Below are positions 25,670-35,218 of a stretch of DNA of 64,000 nt, in pieces (position 1 is the stretch's first letter; each line of letters opens with the position of its first letter). The notes below the pieces were generated by a model. It searched no databases. It saw only the letters and a program-made list of their open reading frames with translations, and was not told where the DNA came from. Origin of the DNA: Scytonema hofmannii PCC 7110. Lineage in GTDB: Bacteria > Cyanobacteriota > Cyanobacteriia > Cyanobacteriales > Nostocaceae. The stretch is from positions 1,051,031 to 1,115,030 of the forward strand of contig NZ_KQ976354.1 of NCBI RefSeq assembly GCF_000346485.2, written 5' to 3'. The position numbers and the translations under genes were made by a program.

Positions 25670-28600
25670 TTATTTAAAGCCTGTAATCAGTGACGCGATC
25701 GCTCTTACCAATGCTTCTGGTTCCACAGGTTTAGGAATATGCTTCTGGAATCCCGATTTAAGAGCTTGTTGCTGGTCATATTCCCCAGCATAGGCGGTGA
25801 GGGCGATCGCCGGAACCAATCCACCTTGTTCGGGAGATCGACTGCGAATTTCTCGCATCAGCATATAGCCATCGGTTTTTGGCATTCCAATATCACTAAT
25901 GAGGATATCGGGTGGTTGGCGATTGAACAGCATCAGTGCTTCAGCCGCAGAAGCAGCAGCAGTCACTTGCGCCCCCTGTTGTGCTAGAATGATTTGCACC
26001 AAATCTCGCATATCTTCATCGTCATCCACTACTATAATTTGTAGCTGGCTAAAATCAACAGATTGAAAAGTGTTTGTCATTTCCTGGTCTGACTCGGCTG
26101 TAACAGTCATCAGGGGTAGCCGGACTGTGAATGTCGCTCCTTGCCCTTCCCCAAGGCTCTCTGCATGAACTGTACCTCCATGCAGTTCTGTCAAATGACG
26201 AACAATTGCCAAACCTAAACCCAGTCCACCAAACTTGCGAGTGGTTTTACCATCTTCTTGTCGGAAGTAGTCAAAGACATAGGGTAGAAAATCAGGACTG
26301 ATACCCTTTCCGGTATCCTTTACCAGGATTTGGGCATAAGTACCGATTTGATTTAAGCAAACTTCGACACTTCCTTCATCTGGTGTGAACTTAACAGCAT
26401 TGGACAGTAAATTCCAGACAATTTGCTGCAATCGAGCCGAATCTCCTGCAACTTGACGCTTATCAAGGGTCAAAGCGGTTTGAATTTGAATGTGTTTCGC
26501 CTCTGCAGCCAATTGCACTGTCTCCAGTGCGGATTCAACTACAGTCACTAAGTTGACAGGGCAAATGTTCAACAACATTTTGCCACGTAAAATTCGAGAC
26601 ACATCCAGCAAATCTTCAATCAGTTGGGTTTGCAGTTTGGCATTGCGTTCGATTGTTTCTACCGCACGGCGACTTGCTTGTGGATCTAATTTGCCTCCCT
26701 GGAGCAGCTTAGACCAACCTAGAATCGGATTGAGGGGCGATCGCAACTCATGGGACAAGATTGCCAAAAATTCATCTTTTATCCGGTTTGCTCGTTCGGC
26801 TTCGCCCCGCGCTGCTTGTTCCCGTTGCAACAACCGTTCCCGCTCGGCTTCTGATTGTTTGCGATCGCTAATATCGGTAACAAAAACCGTCAGCGCATCA
26901 GCAGAAGGGTAAACACGGTACTCAAACCAACGGTTCCAGGTAGGATAAAAGTACTCAAACTGGGCTGGTGTTTGCTTAGTCATGGCTCGGTAGAATTGGA
27001 CATATAATTCAGTGTCTACAACATCTGAAAACACATCCCAAATACTGCGACCTAACAATGTTTCTCGCGATTTCCCCATCATCTTGCACAGTTGGGTGTT
27101 AACGTAGGTGTAACACCAGTGACGATCCAGTACCAAAAAACTATCGCTGATACTAGAGAGAATGGTTTCGACATTTTGCTTTGCTGCCTCTGCTTCTAGC
27201 CGCAGTCTTTGCTCCCTTTGCTGTGCTTCTTGTCGCAGTTGAGCGAGCTTCAAACTTGCTTCCACTCGTGCCAGCAATTCACGAGCCGAAAAGGGTTTGA
27301 TCAAATAATCATCTGCTCCTGCTTCCAGCCCCTCTACACGAGCTTCTTCCCCAGCACGGGCAGAAAGCAAAACTATCGGAATGTCTCTGGTTTTTGGTGC
27401 TGCCCGTAGTTCCCTTAATAGTCCGAAACCATCTAAGCGAGGCATCATCACATCCGTTAAGACGAGATTGGGGATTTGTTGTTGAATAACAGCTAACGCC
27501 GCCATGCCATCTGGGGCAGTCTCTACGTTATACCCCTGGCTTAACAACAACCGCTTTACATAGCTTCGCATATCGGTGTTGTCATCTACAAGGAGAATTT
27601 TGGATTTTGGATTTTGGATTTTGGATTTTGGATTGTCCGTTTTCCAGTTAGATTCAGGATGGTTAGATATTATACCTGAACCCTCCCATTGAAAATTCAC
27701 GGGCGATCTCAAATCCTCATCAGGTAGCCAGCGCAAGGCTTCTTCTAAGTAAGGGGCAACACCTAATGCCGTTGAAGCGACGGTTTGTCTTGACTGAATT
27801 CGATCTGATGGTAGATGAGCCGTTCCGGAGGGAACAGTTACGGTGAAAGTTGTACCCTCTCCCTCAGTACTTTCAACCTGTACCTGCCCCCCATGTAGCC
27901 GTATCAACTCTTGCACTAGTGCCAAACCGATTCCAGAACCTTCCTGAGTTCGTCCCCGCGATCCTTCAATACGGTAAAACCGTTCAAACAAGCGAGGTAA
28001 TTCCGTTTTTGGAATGCCAATCCCGGTATCACGCACGGTTAATTCAATCTGGTTGTGTACTTTACGGAGCGTGAGTGAGATTGCGCCTGAAAAGGTGAAT
28101 TTAAACGCATTCGAGAGTAGGTTGAGGATAATCTTTTCCCACATCTGTCGATCCACGTACACGGGTTCAGACAGAGGTTCACACGCGACGATAAACTGTA
28201 ATCCTGCTTGCTCGATCGCGGAACGAAACACACTTGCCAACTCTGCTGTAAATGCTCCTAAATCGGTTGGTTCATAAACCGCCTGTACCCGTCCGGCTTC
28301 GATCCGTGAAAAATCGAGTAGGGTATTGACCAGTTTCAGTAAACGCAAAGAGTTACGATGGACGAGTTCAAGTTGCTGCCGTTGCTTATAGGGAATTGCA
28401 CTGTCTGCTGCTAGCACCTCTTCTAATGGACTTAACATCAGCGTCAGGGGGGTGCGAAATTCGTGAGAGATGTTACTGAAAAACGTGGTTTTAGCGCGAT
28501 CGAGTTCTGCCAAGGCTTCTGCCCGTTTGCGTTCTTCTTCGTAGGCGCGAGTACTGGCGATCGCATTAGCAATATGTCCCGCCGTCATTTCTAAGAAATT

Positions 28601-29551
28601 ATAGTGAGCTTTATCCAATGCTTGATAGGGATTCACTCCGAGCGCCAGTATGCCTACTACCATTGAGTCCTGGGTTGAAGCGCGAATCGGCAAAACCATT
28701 GCTTGCTGAAGGGGAATTTGCGATCGTCCTATCGGAAATTTTCCCCACTGTTGCGCTAGATTCTCTAATAATGAAGGTTGACCGCTTTGAACAACTGAAG
28801 CGAACGATTGCGTAAAGGGATTGTCATGCAGTGTTAGGTCTAACTCAACAGGCGCAATGAGCGGATGAATATTGAATGGAGTTTGTTTTTGTAAAACTGC
28901 TTGTGTCCCCTCAGAATCCAGCTGATAAATTAAGGCAAGGGGAATGTCGGCTGAATTTTCTGAGAGAGTTTGCATCGCCATTTTATAGGCTTGCTCAACG
29001 GTTTTAGACTGTCCGGTCTGAGCCGCTAAATTCCGTAACGTAGCTAATCGACGTTCCCCTATCACTCGCCGTGTTGTTTCCGCAACTGCGGTGAAAGCTC
29101 CCCCAACTTCTCCTGTTTCCAAAAAGATAGGGCTGTAAGAGTAAGTGAAATAAGCTTCCTCGGTATAGCCATACCGATTCACCAATAATAACTGGTCATC
29201 AGACCAAGTGGCTTTACCTGTCCTTAGAACGCTACGAAGTTGCGTCCCAACGATGTCCCAGATCTCTGACCAAACTTCTTGTCCGGGTTTGCCTAATGCT
29301 TCTGGGTGCTTGTTACCCAGAATAGGTTGCCACGCATCATTATAAAGTAGGGTCAACTCTTCGCCCCACCAAATCACCATTGGAAATCGAGAGTTAAGGC
29401 AAATATTAACGGCAATCTTCAAACTCTGTGACCAATGCTCAACAGAACCGAGAGGCGTTTGCGACCAGTCGTGCGATCGCATCAACGACCCCATCTCGCC
29501 GCCATCGACGAAAACCTCTTCAGCGATTGTCCCTAACTGCCCTGCACTCAT
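25670..29551 (-). CDS. Hybrid histidine kinase with two kinase cores and two receiver domains
   Basis: 1293 residues. In order: an N-terminal PAS-like domain (SLKIAVNICLNSRFPMVIWW) to about 150; a GAF domain to about 335; a first HisKA (ISHEFRTPLTLM) with HATPase (GIGIPKTELPRLFERFYR); a receiver (ILLVDDNTDMRSY, DVMMPRLDGF, K in LIKPFSA); a PAS; a second HisKA (LSHELRSPLNPIL) with HATPase (GLGLGLAIV); and a C-terminal receiver (IIVVDDDEDMRDL, SDIGMPKTDGY). All phospho-sites are present. It lacks transmembrane helices, so it is a cytoplasmic phosphorelay. The linker before the first receiver contains an in-frame STRR repeat read as NPKSKIQNPKSKI. It heads an operon with DUF3445 and an alpha/beta hydrolase. 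Confidence 0.93.
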   Translation of the reverse strand: MSAGQLGTIAEEVFVDGGEMGSLMRSHDWSQTPLGSVEHWSQSLKIAVNICLNSRFPMVIWWGEELTLLYNDAWQPILGNKHPEALGKPGQEVWSEIWDIVGTQLRSVLRTGKATWSDDQLLLVNRYGYTEEAYFTYSYSPIFLETGEVGGAFTAVAETTRRVIGERRLATLRNLAAQTGQSKTVEQAYKMAMQTLSENSADIPLALIYQLDSEGTQAVLQKQTPFNIHPLIAPVELDLTLHDNPFTQSFASVVQSGQPSLLENLAQQWGKFPIGRSQIPLQQAMVLPIRASTQDSMVVGILALGVNPYQALDKAHYNFLEMTAGHIANAIASTRAYEEERKRAEALAELDRAKTTFFSNISHEFRTPLTLMLSPLEEVLAADSAIPYKQRQQLELVHRNSLRLLKLVNTLLDFSRIEAGRVQAVYEPTDLGAFTAELASVFRSAIEQAGLQFIVACEPLSEPVYVDRQMWEKIILNLLSNAFKFTFSGAISLTLRKVHNQIELTVRDTGIGIPKTELPRLFERFYRIEGSRGRTQEGSGIGLALVQELIRLHGGQVQVESTEGEGTTFTVTVPSGTAHLPSDRIQSRQTVASTALGVAPYLEEALRWLPDEDLRSPVNFQWEGSGIISNHPESNWKTDNPKSKIQNPKSKILLVDDNTDMRSYVKRLLLSQGYNVETAPDGMAALAVIQQQIPNLVLTDVMMPRLDGFGLLRELRAAPKTRDIPIVLLSARAGEEARVEGLEAGADDYLIKPFSARELLARVEASLKLAQLRQEAQQREQRLRLEAEAAKQNVETILSSISDSFLVLDRHWCYTYVNTQLCKMMGKSRETLLGRSIWDVFSDVVDTELYVQFYRAMTKQTPAQFEYFYPTWNRWFEYRVYPSADALTVFVTDISDRKQSEAERERLLQREQAARGEAERANRIKDEFLAILSHELRSPLNPILGWSKLLQGGKLDPQASRRAVETIERNAKLQTQLIEDLLDVSRILRGKMLLNICPVNLVTVVESALETVQLAAEAKHIQIQTALTLDKRQVAGDSARLQQIVWNLLSNAVKFTPDEGSVEVCLNQIGTYAQILVKDTGKGISPDFLPYVFDYFRQEDGKTTRKFGGLGLGLAIVRHLTELHGGTVHAESLGEGQGATFTVRLPLMTVTAESDQEMTNTFQSVDFSQLQIIVVDDDEDMRDLVQIILAQQGAQVTAAASAAEALMLFNRQPPDILISDIGMPKTDGYMLMREIRSRSPEQGGLVPAIALTAYAGEYDQQQALKSGFQKHIPKPVEPEALVRAIASLITGFK
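27595..27634. repeat. STRR (GGATTTT)n inside coding sequence
   Basis: Five copies of the intergenic 7-bp STRR unit lie in frame inside the hybrid kinase gene and encode NPKSKIQNPKSKI on the minus strand, in the linker before the receiver domain. Confidence 0.9.
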
Positions 29552-29784
29552 GATTTTGGCTTATCTTCCCAGGAATATTTTGTTTGCAATGCATTCCCCC
29601 TCATTCATCAGAAAACTTTTCTTGCCATAGGTCCACCGCTTGCCCCAGTTCTCGAACAAGTTTGCCGATATCGAGTTGTTTGACTCTCCGTCTCTTTAAT
29701 TTTAATAAGAGATATTTCAGCCGACAAGCTTTAGGAGTTTGACCTATTTAATCTTGACTAGTCACAGATTAATGTCTATCTATC

Positions 29785-30417
29785 CTAAGATAGAGGTTTA
29801 ATTTTGTAATCATCTGCTTGTGAAAAGGATATTTGTTGAAACTCATTTTTATTTAAAGCATAAAAAGCTATTTTTCGGTCTGATGGTTGCAGGTTTGGTA
29901 GCTGACTTTCTGTGAAAGCAAACTCTTTTTCTAACTTTAATCCTACTTTTTCCATAACCCGAGTAGATGCTTTGTTTACTGTCAATGCCCATGCCACAAT
30001 TCTTTGAACGTCCCATTCCATAAAACCCTTATTGATCAATGCTTTTGAGGCTTCAGTGGCATATCCTTTTCCCCAAGTGGATTGGCACAATCGGTAACCC
30101 AACGCAATTTCATTGCTGTTAACTATTTGTAACTCCAAGGCAAATTGATGTTCAACAGCAGGATAGAAGTGAAACCACCCAATAAACTCATTGCTTGATT
30201 TTTCTACAGTCGCCCAAAATCCAAAGCGATCGTATTTCTGATAGTATCCTAAAAATCTAGGCAACACTTGTTCTTTAATAATGTTGTATTCTGTTGGCTT
30301 TCCCCCGTTAATAAAACGCATAACTTTGGGATCGCTATCGAGTTGAAAAAGGTTTTCAGCATCTTCTGCTGTAAAGGAACGCAAAATCAATCTTTCTGTT
30401 TCTAAAAAGACTTTCAT
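29785..30417 (-). CDS. GNAT N-acetyltransferase, RimJ/RimL type
   Basis: 210 residues starting MKVFLETERLILRSF, the classic RimJ/RimL-type N-terminus. An upstream in-frame ATG at 30465 would add 16 hydrophobic residues not seen in the family. The acetyl-CoA loop is CQSTWGKGYATEASKAL and the later motif is VNKASTRVMEKVGLKLE. The target could be a ribosomal protein N-terminus, another protein or a small amine. It stands alone between the kinase operon and a dispersed repeat. Confidence 0.87.
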   Translation of the reverse strand: MKVFLETERLILRSFTAEDAENLFQLDSDPKVMRFINGGKPTEYNIIKEQVLPRFLGYYQKYDRFGFWATVEKSSNEFIGWFHFYPAVEHQFALELQIVNSNEIALGYRLCQSTWGKGYATEASKALINKGFMEWDVQRIVAWALTVNKASTRVMEKVGLKLEKEFAFTESQLPNLQPSDRKIAFYALNKNEFQQISFSQADDYKIKPLS

Positions 30418-30467
30418 GACTATCTCAGGCACAAAGATATAGCTAAAGCAAAGTTGTAGGCACATAG

Positions 30468-30575
30468 AATTCGCTACTACACAAACAAAGCCCGCCTGCG
30501 CGGACTACGAAAAACCCAAGTTTTCAAACCCACGTAGGTGGGTTTCGCCTGTATAGTCGCGATTTCTAATCGCCA
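30468..30575. repeat. Dispersed palindromic intergenic repeat
   Basis: Two GC-rich hairpins in a row: GCCCGCCTGCGCGGAC and ACCCACGTAGGTGGGT, framed by CTACTACACAAACAAAG and TATAGTCGCGATTTCTAATC. I recognise this as an interspersed element common in Nostocales intergenic regions. Its left half recurs in altered form near 47470-47502 (CTACACAAACAGAGTCCGCG). Confidence 0.65.
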
Positions 30576-30659
30576 AGGTAACAGAGAGTTAATTCTATTA
30601 CAATAGAAGTGTCACAAGCGAATGTCTTAGTCTTATAACTTTCCACTCTAAGGTGCTGA

Positions 30660-31814
30660 ATGGATAACTTTAGCTTCTACAATCCCGTAAACATCTTATT
30701 TGGCAAAGGTCAAATCGCCAGTATTACAGCCGAAATTCCTGCAAATGCCAAAGTTCTTGTCACTTATGGAGGAGGTAGTATCAAGACGAATGGTGTTTAC
30801 GACCAGGTCGTGTCTGCGTTAGCTGGACGACAGGTGATGGAGTTTGGCGGTATTGAACCTAATCCCCGTCTGGAAACACTGATGAAAGCGGTGGAACTGG
30901 TGCGAACTGAGGGGATTGACTTTTTACTTGCTGTTGGTGGCGGCTCTGTTATTGATGGTACAAAATTTATCGCTGCGGCTGTTCCCTTTACGGGCGATCC
31001 CTGGGATATTCTGGCAAAAACAGCACCTGTGAAAGATGCTTTACCTTTGGGTGTTGTACTGACGATACCTGCAACTGGTTCGGAAATGAATACATTTTCA
31101 GTAGTGACCAAATGGGAAACTAAGGATAAATTAGTTTTTAGCAGCCCCTTGGTGTATCCCCGGTTCTCGGTTCTCGATCCAGAAACAACTTTCTCTCTAC
31201 CTCAAAAGCAAATTAGTAATGGTATCGTTGATGCTTTTACTCATGTCATGGAACAGTATTTGACTTATCCTGCTCATGCACCTTTACAAGATCGAATGGC
31301 GGAGTCCATCTTAAAAACGCTGATTGAAATAGGACCAAAAACTCTGGCAAATCCTAAGGACTATGATGCACGAGCCATTTTTATGTGGTGCGCTACTATG
31401 GCTCTCAATGGGCTGATTGGTGTAGGAGTCCCGCAGGATTGGTCTACCCATAATATAGGTCACGAATTAACTGCTTTACACGGATTAGACCACGCTCAAA
31501 CTTTGGCGATTGTGCTACCCAGTACCATGTCAGTTAGGCGCAGTAGCAAATGGCAGAAGCTGTTACAATATGCCGAACGAGTTTGGGGTATTGTGAATGG
31601 TACTGAGGAAGAACGGGTCAATGAAGCGATCTCTTCAACTCGCAACTTCTTTGAATCTGTAGGTGTACGGACTCGTCTCTCAGACTATGGTATCGGACGC
31701 GAAACCATTCCGGTAATTGTTGAGCGTTTGGAGAAACGGGGACAAGTTGCTTTGGGCGAACAACAGGATGTCAATCCTCAAGTTGTTGAAGAGATTCTGC
31801 AACTTTGTGCTTAG
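30660..31814 (+). CDS. Iron-containing alcohol dehydrogenase, YqhD-like
   Basis: 384 residues of the group III metal-dependent alcohol dehydrogenases. NAD(P)-binding GGGS motifs occur at YGGGSIK and AVGGGSVIDGTK. The metal site is formed by Asp and His in VDAFTHVMEQY and by the two His in HNIGHELTALHGLDHAQTL. It is closest to YqhD/butanol dehydrogenase, NADPH-dependent aldehyde reductases that detoxify short aldehydes from lipid peroxidation. It appears complete. The dispersed palindrome lies upstream. Confidence 0.9.
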   Translation: MDNFSFYNPVNILFGKGQIASITAEIPANAKVLVTYGGGSIKTNGVYDQVVSALAGRQVMEFGGIEPNPRLETLMKAVELVRTEGIDFLLAVGGGSVIDGTKFIAAAVPFTGDPWDILAKTAPVKDALPLGVVLTIPATGSEMNTFSVVTKWETKDKLVFSSPLVYPRFSVLDPETTFSLPQKQISNGIVDAFTHVMEQYLTYPAHAPLQDRMAESILKTLIEIGPKTLANPKDYDARAIFMWCATMALNGLIGVGVPQDWSTHNIGHELTALHGLDHAQTLAIVLPSTMSVRRSSKWQKLLQYAERVWGIVNGTEEERVNEAISSTRNFFESVGVRTRLSDYGIGRETIPVIVERLEKRGQVALGEQQDVNPQVVEEILQLCA

Positions 31815-31842
31815 AATTTATCATCAATGATTTAGGATTGCT

Positions 31843-32487
31843 ATGGTGGCAATCGAGAACGTTGAACCTATGACCCAAGCTCAAACTAAACAAGTAACCT
31901 TTGAAGAATTTGCCGCTTGGCGTCCAGAAAACGGACGTTATGAACTACACAATGGGGTCATTGTTGAAATGGCGCAACCTTTAGGGGGACATGAAAAAGT
32001 TACGGGATTTTTAGCTCGTAAGATAACCGTAGCGTTTGATAAATTAGATCTCCCTTATTTTATTCCTAGAAAAGTATTAGTAAAACCATCTGAAAATGAA
32101 TCGGGTTATGAGCCAGATGTGCTAGTAATCAACGAAAAAAATCTTGTAAATGAACCGCTTTGGGGAAAAACATCAACTGTAATGTATGGGGCGTCAATTC
32201 CGTTGATTGTAGAAGTTGTATCAACCAACTGGGATGATGACTACTACATGAAGCAGGGAAAATATGAAAATATGGGGATTCCTGAATACTGGATTGCTGA
32301 CTATCTGGGATTGGGTGCAAAAAAGTTTACGGGGAATCCAAAACGACCTACTTTCTCAGTTTATCAGTTGATAGATGATGAGTATCAAGTAAGGCGGTTT
32401 CAAGGCAATGACCGTATAGTTTCTCCAACTTTCACTGAGCTTAATATCACCGCACAGCAAGTTTTTGATGCAGCCAATGCTGATTGA
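31843..32487 (+). CDS. Uma2-family (DUF820) restriction-like endonuclease fold protein
   Basis: 214 residues of the Uma2/DUF820 family, greatly expanded in cyanobacteria, with a PD-(D/E)XK core: YELHNGVIVEM, GYEPDVLVINE (Asp) and PLIVEVVSTNW (Glu). It starts 28 bp after the dehydrogenase; an alternative ATG at 31870 would remove nine residues. The biological role of the family is unsettled; many copies are thought to come from mobile elements. Confidence 0.88.
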   Translation: MVAIENVEPMTQAQTKQVTFEEFAAWRPENGRYELHNGVIVEMAQPLGGHEKVTGFLARKITVAFDKLDLPYFIPRKVLVKPSENESGYEPDVLVINEKNLVNEPLWGKTSTVMYGASIPLIVEVVSTNWDDDYYMKQGKYENMGIPEYWIADYLGLGAKKFTGNPKRPTFSVYQLIDDEYQVRRFQGNDRIVSPTFTELNITAQQVFDAANAD

Positions 32488-32564
32488 TGTGAATATAGTT
32501 GAAGGGCGGAGTATATCTTAAAAATGCTGCTAAAGAAAGCTGAGTTTTATCGGAGGGGAGTTGG

Positions 32565-33470
32565 ATGATTTTGGTCACCGGCGCAACAGGTATGTTGGGA
32601 AGTTTTGTTGTACGAGAACTACAACAACGCGGACAGCACATTCGCATACTAGCTCGAACGAACTCAGAACCTGCCATACAAAAGACAAATGTTGACGTAG
32701 TTCTTGGCGATCTTGCTAACACTGATAGTCTTTGCCGTGCTGCACATCAAGTAACAGGCATTATTCATATAGCTTGTACATTCACACATCCTGAAGTAGA
32801 TATTGCTGCAATGGAAACGTTACTCAAATGTTGGGAGCGAGGAGCGTTTGTATTTATAAGTAGTGTAGATGTGTATGGTTATGCTCAATGGATTCCGATC
32901 GCTGAGAATCATCCATTAAATACGACTTATTCATCCTACAGCTATGGCAAAGTGTCCTGCGAAACGTTATTAGAAGAAGCAGCCCGAAAGAGAAAGCGCA
33001 GTGACTTTAGTATCCTTCGACCACCACATATTTGGGGTCCAGATCCGCGTTGTCTTACAAAAAAAGGTTTATGGACAACGAATATCTACGAAAAAGTATA
33101 TAGGAGTGAAGATATCATCTTGCCTGGGGAGACTCAGGACGAATGGTCACAGTTTGGTGATGCTTGGGTAGATGCGCGAGAACTAGCTTGGGCATCAGTT
33201 GAATGTTTGAAGAAGCCACTAGGACTGGCAGCTAATGTTATCAACAACAATTTTACGTGGCATGACTTCTGCACTGAATTAATTCACATTACTAGAAGCC
33301 GCAGTGCTATTAGGCATAGTAACTCTGGAAGTAGTTTTTTCGCGCAATACTGGAAATACAGTGGTGAAAGATTACAACAACACTTAAACTTTAACCCCAT
33401 CTACAGGTGGCAGGATACTCTTGCAGAGATGGTTACTCTAACTGGTTCTTTTCAAAATAATTCTCAATGA
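32565..33470 (+). CDS. NAD-dependent epimerase/dehydratase family protein
   Basis: 301-residue extended SDR. Rossmann motif GATGMLG at the N-terminus, the acidic clamp and VVLGDLAN, FISSVDVYGYA, and the catalytic YSYGKVSCE (YxxxK). The substrate region (PPHIWGPDPR) resembles nucleoside-diphosphate-sugar epimerases and related sterol dehydrogenases. Strong ribosome site GGAGGGGAG lies before the ATG. The product cannot be named. Confidence 0.86.
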   Translation: MILVTGATGMLGSFVVRELQQRGQHIRILARTNSEPAIQKTNVDVVLGDLANTDSLCRAAHQVTGIIHIACTFTHPEVDIAAMETLLKCWERGAFVFISSVDVYGYAQWIPIAENHPLNTTYSSYSYGKVSCETLLEEAARKRKRSDFSILRPPHIWGPDPRCLTKKGLWTTNIYEKVYRSEDIILPGETQDEWSQFGDAWVDARELAWASVECLKKPLGLAANVINNNFTWHDFCTELIHITRSRSAIRHSNSGSSFFAQYWKYSGERLQQHLNFNPIYRWQDTLAEMVTLTGSFQNNSQ

Positions 33471-33574
33471 ATTTACGCTCGGTGTTTATTGACAACCGTT
33501 AGCTTGAACTTCAATGTACTGCTCTAGTTCTCTTTGGGCAATGGTCTGCTCGTCAATCTTGCGATAGCAAACAG

Positions 33575-34369
33575 CTAACTGCCTGATATTTCTACAACAG
33601 CAGCAATGCCAAAGTGGTCAGAGGGGTATAAAGTAGGGCTATGGGGTGCAGGTTGATTAAGAATAATATATGCATCTTGCACGCGGATGTGCTGGTTAAC
33701 AAAGATGTAATCTAGTGTGCCGCGCCAAGGACGTAAAGTACGGTTGGATATCCAATCCCTTATCATTAGGCGCAGTGCTTTTTTCCATGTACGGCGAGCC
33801 AGCGGTGTAGGACAGGTGTACTCTGGTTCATGACCGTGATGTGCAGCATAAGCTGAGAAGAAGTGCGATCGCATCAGTGTAATGGCACTCGTTTCGGGTG
33901 TGCCGTTGAAATCACCGACTGCTACAATCGGCATCCCTTCTGGCAGATGACTTAACCAGTCAAGCAGCAACTGTACTTGCTTATCCCGCTCTGGATGCGA
34001 GCCAGGATACCAGTAATAGTGTCCATTGCAAAACACCAATGGCTGGTTGTCTATGACAACTTGAACGTACTGAGCAACACGTCCTTGACTTTGTAAATCG
34101 AGTACTTCTTGCAAGACAAATGGATGGCGACTCAGAATTGCAATTGTATGAGTCCTTTCGAGCGAACCTAATTTTTGCTCTTGCACTAACTGCACGTAAG
34201 GCATACCAAGCTGCTGTGCAAGCTCACCCGCTGTATTTTCTGGTAGCTTAACTTCTTGTAAAGCAATTAGGTCAGCTTGCTCTGGTGCCAGTCCATCGAC
34301 TAACAGACTCTTTCGCTGCTCCCACTCTTCTAGATCGTACAAAATATTAATTGTGACTAATTTAACCAT
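33575..34369 (-). CDS. Endonuclease/exonuclease/phosphatase family protein
   Basis: 264 residues of the EEP (exonuclease III/inositol phosphatase) fold: LVTINILYD with Asn, LIALQEVK with the metal-binding Glu, CNGHYYW with His, VAVGDFNGTPET with the Asp/Asn pair, LDYIFVN, and the terminal YPSDHFGIAA with the catalytic Asp-His. All catalytic positions are present. No signal peptide. The substrate could be nucleic acid, a phospholipid or a phosphoester. It is transcribed away from the TetR gene. Confidence 0.88.
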   Translation of the reverse strand: MVKLVTINILYDLEEWEQRKSLLVDGLAPEQADLIALQEVKLPENTAGELAQQLGMPYVQLVQEQKLGSLERTHTIAILSRHPFVLQEVLDLQSQGRVAQYVQVVIDNQPLVFCNGHYYWYPGSHPERDKQVQLLLDWLSHLPEGMPIVAVGDFNGTPETSAITLMRSHFFSAYAAHHGHEPEYTCPTPLARRTWKKALRLMIRDWISNRTLRPWRGTLDYIFVNQHIRVQDAYIILNQPAPHSPTLYPSDHFGIAAVVEISGS

Positions 34370-34543
34370 ATTGTAGTTCCATCGCCAATCTGTCTTTAAC
34401 TATGCCAGACTCAATGTCTACAATGTAACATCCCCTTCAGGATCGCCACTTAAAACTTGAGACAACTTTATAGCGATGCAGTTCATAAAATTTCTCGTAA
34501 CCATTGCTTGACTTAGGACAACTTAATCGGTTTAAATAAAAAA

Positions 34544-34555
34544 GACCAAGTGGTC
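34544..34555. promoter_or_regulatory. TetR operator 1: GACC-N4-GGTC palindrome
   Basis: GACCAAGTGGTC lies 12 bp upstream of the tetR ATG (34568). The same GACC-N4-GGTC palindrome, in a similar A-rich left flank, precedes the next two genes at 35203 and 36101. Position over the regulator's own promoter suggests autorepression. Confidence 0.78.
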
Positions 34556-34567
34556 GGAAACAGCAAA

Positions 34568-35161
34568 ATGTCCAAAGGCGAAGAAACTAAAGAGAAAATT
34601 CTCCAACAAGCAGCTGAACTGTTTAATCAACAGGGTTATGCTGGTGCGTCTATTGCGGATATCATGCGTGTCACGGGATTGCAGAAAGGAGGCATATATA
34701 ATCATTTTCAAAGCAAAGACGATCTCGCATTACAAGCGTTTGATTTTGCGATCGCTCAATTTAAAGAGCGTTACAGAACTATACTGCGTAGCAAGCATCA
34801 TGCTGTGGATAGATTGCGAGCGATCGTAGATATTTTTCGCAGCAATATAGATAACCCAATTATCAAGGGAGGGTGTCCCATACTGAACACAGCGATTGAG
34901 AGTGACGACACGCACCCTGCTTTGCGAGAACGTACTAGACAAGCAATGGACTCTTGGCGGGAAATGGTATCTCAAATTATCCAAAAGGGGATCGAAAGGG
35001 GTGAAATTCGTCCGACGGTTAACATTGATGAAATAGCTACCATCATGATTTCTTCACTTGAGGGTGCTGTGATGATGAGCAAGCTATACGGAGATCTGAT
35101 TTATATAGAAAGAGTCACTCAGCATTTAAACGAGTATATAAAGAGCCACTTGCAAATCTAG
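34568..35161 (+). CDS. TetR-family regulator, NemR-like
   Basis: 197 residues from ATG 34568. A GTG at 34550 lies inside the operator palindrome and is unlikely. Helix-turn-helix: QQGYAGASIADIMRVTGLQKGGIYNHFQSKDDL. Cys103 lies in KGGCPILNTAIESDD, a position close to the redox-sensing Cys106 of E. coli NemR, which responds to electrophiles and hypochlorite through a TAGACCN4GGTCTA operator. The three GACC-N4-GGTC sites here and the downstream glutathione transferase fit such a role. Electrophile sensing is inference; the family and operators are direct observations. Confidence 0.88.
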   Translation: MSKGEETKEKILQQAAELFNQQGYAGASIADIMRVTGLQKGGIYNHFQSKDDLALQAFDFAIAQFKERYRTILRSKHHAVDRLRAIVDIFRSNIDNPIIKGGCPILNTAIESDDTHPALRERTRQAMDSWREMVSQIIQKGIERGEIRPTVNIDEIATIMISSLEGAVMMSKLYGDLIYIERVTQHLNEYIKSHLQI

Positions 35162-35202
35162 AGCAATTAAACTGTATTTAAGATTACTCTTCTATAAAAA
35201 CA

Positions 35203-35214
35203 GACCTATTGGTC
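35203..35214. promoter_or_regulatory. TetR operator 2: GACC-N4-GGTC palindrome
   Basis: GACCTATTGGTC followed by GGAAAT, upstream of the PanB-like gene (start 35219 or 35234). Same half-sites as operators 1 and 3, and the same GGAAA right flank as operator 1. Confidence 0.78.
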
Positions 35215-35218
35215 GGAA

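Noticed and set aside
33478-33590. Minus-strand frame reading RQLAVCYRKIDEQTIAQREL to a stop, downstream of the EEP gene
   Set aside because: Looks like the tail of a helical-repeat gene, but it is short, overlaps the end of the EEP gene and could not be tied to a family.
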